DNA of 5,499 nucleotides from Clostridia bacterium (GTDB lineage Bacteria; Bacillota; Clostridia; Oscillospirales; Acutalibacteraceae). The stretch spans positions 1 to 5,499 of the forward strand of contig JAGAZW010000253.1 of assembly GCA_017939855.1 (NCBI GenBank), written 5' to 3'. Below the pieces are notes generated by a model. The model was not told the origin of the DNA, did not search any database, and was given only the letters and a program-made list of their open reading frames with translations. Of the stretch, positions 1 to 5,499 are shown piece by piece; the stretch's first letter is position 1, and each line of letters starts with the position of its first letter. Made by a program: the position numbers and the translations under genes.

Positions 1-1572
1 ATCATCAGCACCCGCAAGACGAGCAGCGTCTATACAATCTTCATCAGTAGCATCAAGTCTTCCATAACGGATATTTTCCATAACAGTACCGGTAAAAAGA
101 TTTGTTTCCTGCAATACGATACCTAAAGAACGACGAAGGTCAGATTTCTTTATCTTATTAATATTTATGCCATCGTATCTTATCTTGCCATCTGCAATAT
201 CATAAAATCTGTTAATCAGGTTGGTGATTGTTGTCTTTCCTGCGCCTGTAGCACCAACAAAAGCCACTTTCTGTCCGGGTTTTGCGTAAACCGAAACATT
301 ATGGAGAACGGTTTTTCCTTCCTCGTAGGCAAAGTCTACATCTTCCATAGTAACATCACCCTTTAAAGCTGTGTAGGTAATGGTGCCATCTGAGTGAGGG
401 TGTTTCCATGCCCATTTTCCGGTACGCTCGTTTGTTTCAACAAGGTTACCGCTTTTATCTGTAGTACAATTTACAAGTGTGACATAACCGGCATCTGCTT
501 CTGGCTGCTCGTCCATAAGTTTAAATACACGATCAGCTCCGGCAAGTGCCATAACAACTGTATTTATTTGCTGAGTAACCTGATTAATATTTCCGGTAAA
601 CTGTCTTGACATATTAAGAAAAGGTACCATAATATCAATCGTTAAAACACCTATCCCAAGGCTAATAGAAGAAATGCTGATATTAGGAACCTTGGTAACT
701 AACAAAACGCCACCTACAGTTGCGATAACGACATAAAGTATATTACCTATATTCCCGATAACAGGACCTAAACAATTGGCAAAGGCGTGTGCACGGAAAC
801 TATCTTCGTAAAGTTGATTGTTGATTTTATCAAAATCCGCTTGACATTCTTTTTCGTGACAGAAAACCTTGATTACTTTTTGCCCATTCATCATTTCCTG
901 AACAAAACCTTCAGTTTTACCGATAGATTTTTGTTGTCTCATAAAGTATTTTGCAGAACCGCCGCCTACTTTTTTGGATACAAAAATCATAGTAACCACG
1001 CCTACAAGTACAACTAATGTCATCCACAGGCTGTAATAAAGCATAATAAACAATACAGATATTACTACAACAGATGCCTGTAATAGCGTTGGCAAAGAAC
1101 GTGAGATTAATTCACGCATGGTGTCGATATCGTTGGTATAATGGCTCATTATATCGCCGTGTTTATGTGTATCAAAATATTTGACAGGTAGATTTTGCAT
1201 TCCCTTAAAGCAGGTGCACCTCATTTTATTAAGGAAACCTTGAGTTATGATAACCATTAACTGATTGTAAAGAGTGATAGCAATTATGGAAACAATATAA
1301 AGCGATATCAATATCATAATTTTAGGCAGAATTACCTCTTTTGCTGCCGACCAATTCCCCGATTTGATAAAGTTCTCAATATCTTTAATTACTTGCTGCT
1401 GAAATATAGCCGGCATCGCAGCAGTGATTGCCGAAAATAAGATACAAGCAATAGTAATTGGCAACAATACAGGATAAAACTTAAAAAGCATCTTTAGAAT
1501 ACGTTTTAAAGTTTGAGGACTGAATGTAGGCTTTGGTCTGCCTTTAGGAGGCATACTTTTGTTATTGCTCAT
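1..1572 (-). CDS. ABC exporter half-transporter (TMD-NBD), canonical-site subunit, 3' end outside the window
   Basis: Membrane ABC exporter subunit, probably the catalytic partner of the half-transporter encoded just upstream. 524 codons are open from ATG at 1572 to the window edge with no stop. Predicted membrane segments lie near residues 34-57, 83-105, 163-182, 184-199, 275-293 and 303-320. The nucleotide-binding domain begins near G405, with an A-loop aromatic at about Y416, a canonical Walker A GATGAGKT at 440-447 and Q-loop Q488. The signature motif, Walker B and H-loop lie beyond position 1; comparable family members have about 600-630 residues, so roughly 100 are missing. Between the membrane domain and the NBD there is a linker of about 50 residues (354-404) containing W387-A-W389; the neighbour has about 16. 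The start is supported by GGAGG eight bases upstream, and the gene overlaps the preceding stop by 11 bases. Substrate is unknown; a drug or other amphipathic compound is inferred from the MarR context. The family call is secure. Confidence 0.93.
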   Translation of the reverse strand, partial: MSNNKSMPPKGRPKPTFSPQTLKRILKMLFKFYPVLLPITIACILFSAITAAMPAIFQQQVIKDIENFIKSGNWSAAKEVILPKIMILISLYIVSIIAITLYNQLMVIITQGFLNKMRCTCFKGMQNLPVKYFDTHKHGDIMSHYTNDIDTMRELISRSLPTLLQASVVVISVLFIMLYYSLWMTLVVLVGVVTMIFVSKKVGGGSAKYFMRQQKSIGKTEGFVQEMMNGQKVIKVFCHEKECQADFDKINNQLYEDSFRAHAFANCLGPVIGNIGNILYVVIATVGGVLLVTKVPNISISSISLGIGVLTIDIMVPFLNMSRQFTGNINQVTQQINTVVMALAGADRVFKLMDEQPEADAGYVTLVNCTTDKSGNLVETNERTGKWAWKHPHSDGTITYTALKGDVTMEDVDFAYEEGKTVLHNVSVYAKPGQKVAFVGATGAGKTTITNLINRFYDIADGKIRYDGININKIKKSDLRRSLGIVLQETNLFTGTVMENIRYGRLDATDEDCIDAARLAGADD

Positions 1573-3310
1573 CTATAATACCTCCATTAGTTTGCTGACT
1601 GTAAACATCACGATAAATTTCACTGGTGACAAGAAGCGTTTCATGGTCTCCCTGTGCTGCAATTCCGCCATTTTCCATCACTATAATTAAATCTGCATCC
1701 TGAACCGACGCTATACGCTGGGCAATAATGATTTTTGTAGTTTCGGGAATAAATTTCTTAAAACCTGCTCTTATTAAAGCATCTGTTTTGGTATCAACTG
1801 CACTTGTTGAATCATCGAGTATTAAAACTTTTGGCTTTTTTAAGAGTGCACGTGCAATGCAAAGACGTTGCTTCTGACCACCAGAAACATTACTGCCGCC
1901 TTGCTCTATATAGGTATCGTATTTTTCCGGAAAGGACTGAATGAAATCATCAGCTTGGGCAAGTTTACAGGCTTCAACCAGCTCTTCATCGGTAGCATTT
2001 TCGTTACCCCAACGAAGATTTTCTTTTATCGTACCAGAAAAAAGCTCGTTTTTTTGCAACACTACGGCAACCGAGTCACGAAGAGTTTTGATATCGTAAT
2101 CTTTTACATCGGTCCCTCCCACTTTAACTGTACCTTCTGTGGTATCGTAAAGACGTGAAATCAGTTGAACAAGGGAAGACTTACTAGAACCCGTGCCTCC
2201 GATAATACCAACTGTCATACCCGATTTAATGTGTAAATTAATATCGCAAAGAGCATATTTTGTTGCCTTTTTAGAGTATTTAAAATTCACGTTATCGAAG
2301 TCAATTGCTCCGCTTTTTACTTCAAAAATTGGATTTTCAGGATTTTTAATAGTTGATTCTTCTAACAGCACTTCATTTATACGCTTGAATGATTCTGTCG
2401 ACATAGTAATCATTACATAAATCATAGAAAGCATCATAAGGGACATAAGTATCTGCATACCATATGTGAGCATAGCAGAAATTTGACCTACATCAAGCTT
2501 AACCCCCTGACTTTCTATGGTAAGCTTCGAACCGACAATAAGGACAAAAATCATATTAAAATACATACAAATTTGCATTATAGGACCATTTAGCGCTACA
2601 ATTCGCTCAGCCTTAGTAAAGTCCTTACATATATTCTCTGCTGCAGCACTGAACTTTTCCTTTTCATAGTCCTCACGTGAAAACCCTTTAACAACACGCA
2701 TCGCACGAACATTTTCTTCTATCGATTCATTAAGCTTGTCGTACTTTTTAAATACACGTCTGAAGGCGGGCATCGCATTACGGGCTACAATTAGCAGACC
2801 AAAAACAAGAACCGGAACTATAACTACAAAAGTTGTTGCAAGAGCTCCTCCCATTATATATGCCATTGTTATTGCGAATATAAACATTAACGGGCTTCGA
2901 ATTGCTGTACGAATAATCATCATATATGCCATTTGAACATAGGTGACATCGGTTGTAAGACGGGTCACCAGCGAGGATGATGAAAACCTGTCAATATTTT
3001 GAAAAGAAAAACCTTGAATCCTCTCGAATATATCATGACGTAAATTTTTAGCAAAGCCCGCCGACGCCTTTGCGCAGGTTACCGCTGCTATGCCTCCGCA
3101 AGTAAGTGACAAAAGTGCCATACCGATAAGTATAAGACCTGTCTGTAAAATAACACTTAGATCTACCCCTGATTTTATTTGGTTAACAAGGTCGGCCGTT
3201 ATAAACGGTATCAAACATTCAATTATAACCTCGCCGACTATAAAGCCTAGTGTGAGCAAAGAAGGCTTTTTGTATTCTCTCACACAAGACGCTAATCTTT
3301 TAATCATCAT
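1562..3310 (-). CDS. ABC exporter half-transporter (TMD-NBD), degenerate-site subunit
   Basis: Complete 582-residue exporter half-transporter, a normal length for the family. Membrane segments are predicted near residues 18-38, 54-78, 133-150, 155-177, 243-260 and 283-303. NBD motifs in order: A-loop Y345, Walker A GGTGSSKS at 371-378, Q-loop Q419, signature VSGGQ at 475-479, Walker B ending in D499, D-loop SAVD at 503-506. Three positions deviate from the catalytic consensus: S376 replaces the Walker A glycine before the lysine, D500 replaces the catalytic glutamate, and Q531 replaces the switch histidine. This pattern is known for the degenerate-site subunit of heterodimeric exporters such as BmrC and TM287, so a heterodimer with the next gene is a strong inference. 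The first two codons are both ATG. GGAGG lies three bases before the first and six before the second, so translation may begin at 3307. It overlaps marR at its 5' end and the next ABC gene at its 3' end, indicating one mRNA. Substrate is unknown; multidrug efflux is inferred. Confidence 0.95.
   Translation of the reverse strand: MMIKRLASCVREYKKPSLLTLGFIVGEVIIECLIPFITADLVNQIKSGVDLSVILQTGLILIGMALLSLTCGGIAAVTCAKASAGFAKNLRHDIFERIQGFSFQNIDRFSSSSLVTRLTTDVTYVQMAYMMIIRTAIRSPLMFIFAITMAYIMGGALATTFVVIVPVLVFGLLIVARNAMPAFRRVFKKYDKLNESIEENVRAMRVVKGFSREDYEKEKFSAAAENICKDFTKAERIVALNGPIMQICMYFNMIFVLIVGSKLTIESQGVKLDVGQISAMLTYGMQILMSLMMLSMIYVMITMSTESFKRINEVLLEESTIKNPENPIFEVKSGAIDFDNVNFKYSKKATKYALCDINLHIKSGMTVGIIGGTGSSKSSLVQLISRLYDTTEGTVKVGGTDVKDYDIKTLRDSVAVVLQKNELFSGTIKENLRWGNENATDEELVEACKLAQADDFIQSFPEKYDTYIEQGGSNVSGGQKQRLCIARALLKKPKVLILDDSTSAVDTKTDALIRAGFKKFIPETTKIIIAQRIASVQDADLIIVMENGGIAAQGDHETLLVTSEIYRDVYSQQTNGGIIDEQ
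1581..1585 (-). promoter_or_regulatory. Shine-Dalgarno GGAGG for the second ABC subunit
   Basis: GGAGG on the minus strand sits eight bases before the ATG at 1572, inside the last codons of the upstream ABC gene. It fixes the start and suggests translational coupling of the two subunits. Confidence 0.8.
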
Positions 3311-3743
3311 TTTCCTCCAGGTTATTTCTTATTTTTGTTGCAACCTTAAAGAATATATCAAGCTCCGTATCAGATATACCCTTTGACAATCGCTTTTCTC
3401 TATGTTTAATATCGGCTGTTATTTTCTTATGGACTTCTATGGCCTTGTCGGTTAAAACAATTTTTTTGAGTCGCAAATCGTTTTCAACTGACACTCTTTT
3501 AATTAGACCTTTCTTCTCCATAAGCTGTAACATTTTAGTTGCTGTTGAACGACGAATTGAAAAATGCGCTTCGAAATCTTTTTGAAAAACATCTTTTTTT
3601 GAATTTTCATAAAAATACCCGATTGCCCAGCCGTGAACGCCGGCAGAGCAACCAAAGATTTCATTCTTGCTTTTTTCAAAATCTCGCTTAATCAAATTGT
3701 TAAGGGTGCGAATCTGAAATCCAATAGTTTTTTCTCTTTTCAT
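3300..3743 (-). CDS. MarR-family winged-helix transcriptional regulator
   Basis: A 147-residue cytoplasmic DNA-binding protein, typical MarR length. Helical dimerisation regions at the N terminus (about 8-47) and C terminus (about 101-142) flank a winged helix-turn-helix. The recognition helix is near 64-78 (RRSTATKMLQLMEKKG), followed by GLIKR. The wing at about 81-98 carries the family's D-x-R signature (D89, R91). It is the first gene of a MarR-ABC-ABC operon, and its stop overlaps the start of the first ABC gene. A perfect palindrome lies across its own promoter, so autorepression and co-repression of the exporter are likely, with release by a small molecule that may also be a pump substrate (inferred from LmrR-LmrCD-like systems; LmrR itself belongs to another family). 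The ATG at 3743 has only a weak GAGAG ribosome site about seven bases upstream, which would keep repressor levels low. Family assignment is firm; ligand is unknown. Confidence 0.93.
   Translation of the reverse strand: MKREKTIGFQIRTLNNLIKRDFEKSKNEIFGCSAGVHGWAIGYFYENSKKDVFQKDFEAHFSIRRSTATKMLQLMEKKGLIKRVSVENDLRLKKIVLTDKAIEVHKKITADIKHREKRLSKGISDTELDIFFKVATKIRNNLEENDD
3314..3318 (-). promoter_or_regulatory. Shine-Dalgarno GGAGG for the first ABC subunit
   Basis: GGAGG on the minus strand, within the final codons of the MarR gene. Spacing is three bases to the ATG at 3310 and six to the ATG at 3307. The second spacing is closer to optimal and favours the second methionine as the true start. Confidence 0.75.
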
Positions 3744-3769
3744 TATAACACTCTCAAAACAGTAGAATT

Positions 3770-3785
3770 TGTTAGCATGCTAACA
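3770..3785. promoter_or_regulatory. Probable MarR operator, perfect 16-bp palindrome
   Basis: TGTTAGCATGCTAACA is a perfect inverted repeat with no spacer. It starts on the last base of the -10 box and spans the expected transcription start, so a bound dimer would block RNA polymerase. MarR proteins typically bind palindromes of this size, and the adjacent gene encodes one. Binding itself is inferred. Confidence 0.82.
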
Positions 3786-3813
3786 TTATAATATCCTTTT
3801 TTCCCTAAGTCAA
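3785..3813 (-). promoter_or_regulatory. Sigma-A promoter of the MarR-ABC operon
   Basis: On the minus strand, TTGACT (3813-3808) and TATAAT (3790-3785) are separated by exactly 17 bases (3807-3791). This matches the consensus at 11 of 12 hexamer positions. Transcription should begin near 3778, giving a leader of about 35 bases before the MarR ATG. A promoter this strong is consistent with an operon held down by a repressor. Confidence 0.9.
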
Positions 3814-3845
3814 CACATATTTTTAAACAATTTGTTAAAAATAAT

Positions 3846-3882
3846 AAAAGAGATGCGCTAAATTAAAAAACGCATCTCTTTT
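3846..3882 (-). terminator. Intrinsic terminator of the M23-VanZ-coiled-coil operon
   Basis: Twelve-base-pair perfect stem: AAAAGAGATGCG at 3846-3857 pairs with CGCATCTCTTTT at 3871-3882, around a 13-base loop. On the minus strand it starts two bases after the stop at 3885 and is followed by a T-rich tail (TTTTATTATTTTT, the first four T being part of the stem). The plus strand also has a run of T after the stem, so it may work both ways, but no plus-strand gene lies nearby. It separates the upstream operon from the MarR promoter. Confidence 0.88.
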
Positions 3883-3884
3883 TT

Positions 3885-4361
3885 CTAAAAACGTTGTGCC
3901 ATAATGCTCTTAAAATATTCTTGAGTTTTTTCTAAAACTGTATCCATTTTTTCTTTTTTTATTGAAAAGTCATCATCAGATAAAACAAGTGAAAGTATTT
4001 CTGCCTTTGCGACCTCTGCTCTACCGAGAATCAAATTAACAAGTTCAATATATCTCGTTTCGCCACCATCGGTTAGTTTATTACTATATTCGGCTGATGA
4101 AACAACTACTTTACCGATAACGTCACAAGCATATTGCGTCTGGCTATCAACTGCCGATTCTACAACCTTTTGCTCGATTTTTTGAAGCGGTGTTACTTGC
4201 GTAGCAATATCTTCCCCTAGGTTCTCCAAAGCATTTTTTAGCTGACTGTTTTTTTCTTTAAGGCGTTCGTTCTCACGAATAAGTTGCATATTATTCGCCT
4301 TTTCCCTTTGCAATTGCTCAAAAAGTGAAATATTTTGATTTAAAAGCTGTTTTTTTCTCAA
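3885..4361 (-). CDS. Coiled-coil protein of unknown function, downstream of VanZ
   Basis: I do not recognise a named family. From the preferred start the product has 158 residues. The N-terminal third is a charged, leucine-spaced helix rich in Lys, Glu, Asn and Gln, predicted as a coiled coil over roughly residues 4-48. A less structured stretch and a mostly helical C-terminal domain (about 75-155) follow. There is no signal peptide or membrane segment, so it is probably cytoplasmic. The longest reading starts at GTG 4370, but that codon overlaps the AGGAG ribosome site; TTG at 4361 is eight bases beyond AGGAG and is preferred. Its start is then two bases after the VanZ stop, and a terminator follows its TAG, so it is the last gene of the operon. 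A structural or scaffolding role at the envelope is conceivable from the coiled coil and the neighbours, but this is speculation. Confidence 0.85.
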   Translation of the reverse strand: MRKKQLLNQNISLFEQLQREKANNMQLIRENERLKEKNSQLKNALENLGEDIATQVTPLQKIEQKVVESAVDSQTQYACDVIGKVVVSSAEYSNKLTDGGETRYIELVNLILGRAEVAKAEILSLVLSDDDFSIKKEKMDTVLEKTQEYFKSIMAQRF

Positions 4362-4363
4362 AA

Positions 4364-4858
4364 CTAACACTCCTCAGATTTAATTCTCTGATAAATTCTT
4401 TTAGAAAATCCGGAATAAAGACTAATGATAATAATTGCCAATAAAGCACCCGAAGAATCAATAACCACATCCCTCAGTTCGCAACTGCGCCCGGCAACAA
4501 AATACTGATGCAATTCATCGCTCACAGCATATATCACACAAATAAAAAATGGATAGACACATCGCAGCTTATACGTTATTTTTTTATAGGAAACAAATGA
4601 AAGCCAACTTAATATGCCTAAAACAGAATATGCAAAAAAGTGTGCTAATTTTCTTATAGGAAATTTATCCAGCAACTCCTGTTGCTCGTCTTCAGTCATT
4701 TCATCAAAATCAGGATAAACTAAAGAAAATAATTTATACTTTAATCCCTTGCTTAATGAAGCCGATTTTGTGGCGTTTTGAGCCGAAAAAGAGAATATAA
4801 GCAACATCCACAATACAGTAACAGTAATTGCTATAAATCTAAATAATTTAACCTTCAT
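4364..4858 (-). CDS. VanZ-family membrane protein
   Basis: A 164-residue polytopic membrane protein with the VanZ-like fold. Predicted membrane segments are about 5-25, 70-90, 99-117 and 133-149. Conserved family motifs are present: R69-K-x-A-H73-F, S113-D-E-x-H117-Q, R124, and R129-D-x-x-x-D134 followed by SSGA. The loop at 49-66, between the first two segments, is strongly acidic and probably faces outside. VanZ was first described in teicoplanin resistance, but most chromosomal homologues have no proven activity, so a resistance role should not be assumed. The ATG at 4858 overlaps the TGA of the M23 peptidase gene by one base (TGATG) and has no good ribosome site of its own, so it is probably translated by coupling to the peptidase. 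The neighbours suggest a cell-wall-related role (inferred). Confidence 0.92.
   Translation of the reverse strand: MKVKLFRFIAITVTVLWMLLIFSFSAQNATKSASLSKGLKYKLFSLVYPDFDEMTEDEQQELLDKFPIRKLAHFFAYSVLGILSWLSFVSYKKITYKLRCVYPFFICVIYAVSDELHQYFVAGRSCELRDVVIDSSGALLAIIIISLYSGFSKRIYQRIKSEEC
4370..4374 (-). promoter_or_regulatory. Shine-Dalgarno AGGAG that decides the coiled-coil gene start
   Basis: Minus-strand AGGAG, part of GAGGAG, ends at 4370. It shares its last G with the GTG of the longest open frame, ruling that codon out as a well-spaced start. It lies eight bases before TTG at 4361, an ordinary spacing. Confidence 0.7.
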
Positions 4859-5499
4859 CAGCCAAAGAAATACGGATACGGATCTACATATGAATAGCCT
4901 TTTAATAAGCTAAAATGTAAATGATATCCGGTTGACCAGCCCGTTGTTCCCACATAACCGATAACTTGACCTTGTTTTACTTTTTGCCCCGCACTGACTG
5001 CAACAGAATCAAAATGAGCATAAACAGCTCTGTACCAAGTGCCGTTCACAACACCATGATCAATTTTAACATGGTTGCCCCATCCACTGCCACAACGACA
5101 ATCAGGTGTAACGCTTTTATGCGGACAGGAATTATAAGTGGACTCAACTATACCGTCTGTTATAGCCACAACGGGTTTACGATAAATTCCGCCGGCCGAA
5201 ATGTCAATACCCTTATGAAGCGTACCCCAACGATATCCGTAACCCGAGGTTACATTTCTTGTATAAGGAACCGGCCACATAAAACCGGACTTTGAGTTTA
5301 CAAATGAATTATTTGCACTTCCGGAGTTTGCATAACTGTCAAGTTCTGCTTCCTTTTCTCTGATTGCCTTTTCGACTGCTGCTTTATCAGCCTCTTCTTG
5401 TTTTTTCTCAGCGTTTATACTATTATAAATCGACTTTGCTTCTGCCTCTTGAGCTTCAAGATTATTGTATTGCTCTAAAACAGAATTTTTCACTTCAAC
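4858..5499 (-). CDS. M23 (LytM-type) peptidoglycan endopeptidase with coiled coil, 5' end outside the window
   Basis: Secreted zinc endopeptidase acting on peptidoglycan peptide cross-links, or a division-type amidase activator if inactive. 213 codons lie in the window; residue 1 here is the codon at 5499. The frame is open through the edge (GTT GAA GTG), so the GTG at 5493 is probably internal and the signal peptide lies upstream. Residues 1-55 form an Ala/Glu/Lys-rich coiled coil, then a Ser/Asn/Gly linker to about 71, then the M23 domain to the C terminus. Zinc and catalytic residues are intact: H95 and D99 (HKGID), H162 (YAHF), H193 and H195 (HLHF). The peptidase therefore looks active. 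An insert with C125, C134 and C136 interrupts the usual strand pair before the GNHVKIDHG segment. The coiled-coil plus C-terminal M23 layout resembles the EnvC/PcsB group, where the coiled coil mediates regulation by membrane partners. It begins the visible operon with VanZ, coupled by TGATG. Confidence 0.93.
   Translation of the reverse strand, partial: VEVKNSVLEQYNNLEAQEAEAKSIYNSINAEKKQEEADKAAVEKAIREKEAELDSYANSGSANNSFVNSKSGFMWPVPYTRNVTSGYGYRWGTLHKGIDISAGGIYRKPVVAITDGIVESTYNSCPHKSVTPDCRCGSGWGNHVKIDHGVVNGTWYRAVYAHFDSVAVSAGQKVKQGQVIGYVGTTGWSTGYHLHFSLLKGYSYVDPYPYFFG

Noticed and set aside
394..1017. Short plus-strand open frames (71 and 76 codons)
   Set aside because: They lie antisense within the ABC exporter gene, which shows clear family motifs, and have no ribosome sites or recognisable domains.
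2170..2210. Walker A Ser (GSSKS) as a sign of pseudogene decay
   Set aside because: The 582-codon frame is intact with all other motifs in order, and Asp and Gln changes at the other two sites fit a conserved degenerate-site subunit.
1868..3386. Several plus-strand open frames of 66-98 codons
   Set aside because: All are antisense to the first ABC gene and MarR gene. Their compositions look like reverse-frame shadows, with no family resemblance.
3744..3884. Possible small RNA or riboswitch in the intergenic stretch
   Set aside because: The 141 bases are fully accounted for by the terminator, promoter, operator and a leader of about 35 bases, too short for a riboswitch.
4364..4858. VanZ protein as evidence of a glycopeptide resistance cluster
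   Set aside because: No vanHAX-type ligase, dehydrogenase or dipeptidase genes are in the window, and VanZ homologues are common in susceptible Gram-positives.
4966..5295. Plus-strand open frame of 109 codons
   Set aside because: It is antisense to the M23 catalytic domain, whose zinc motifs are intact; no ribosome site or known motif was seen.
5491..5493. GTG as the true start of the M23 gene
   Set aside because: The frame stays open to the window edge, no ribosome site is visible in the six bases upstream, and the product would lack the signal peptide expected for a secreted hydrolase.

Overview
The window looks like a low-to-moderate GC Gram-positive chromosome segment, most likely a Clostridia-type Bacillota. 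This is inferred from AT-rich third positions, GGAGG-type Shine-Dalgarno sites, a sigma-A promoter and the protein families present; the sequence itself does not name a species. All six genes are on the minus strand, so the window is read from its high coordinates to its low ones. They form two transcription units separated at about 3.81-3.88 kb by a terminator and a promoter.

Upstream unit (5499 to 3885, cell envelope): the C-terminal part of a secreted M23 (LytM-type) peptidoglycan endopeptidase with a coiled-coil stalk, cut by the window edge. It is followed, with a one-base TGATG stop/start overlap, by a small VanZ-family membrane protein. Two bases after the VanZ stop comes a 158-residue coiled-coil protein of unknown function that probably starts at TTG. 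A strong hairpin (3846-3882) ends the unit directly after the last stop codon.

Downstream unit (3813 to beyond position 1, efflux): a near-consensus promoter (TTGACT, 17 bp, TATAAT) with a perfect 16-bp palindrome lying on the expected transcription start. It drives a MarR-family repressor and then two overlapping ABC exporter half-transporters. The first half-transporter has a degenerate ATP site (Ser in Walker A, Asp for the catalytic Glu, Gln for the switch His). The second has a canonical Walker A and runs off the window before its signature motif. This is the familiar layout of an autoregulated heterodimeric multidrug-type ABC exporter of the BmrCD/LmrCD/TM287-288 kind, with MarR probably repressing itself and the pump until a ligand releases it.

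The window is nearly all coding and no gene-free stretch exceeds 300 bases. I see no RNA genes, insertion sequences, CRISPR arrays or attachment sites. The least explained item is the coiled-coil protein behind VanZ. I found no convincing evidence of a wholly new system.
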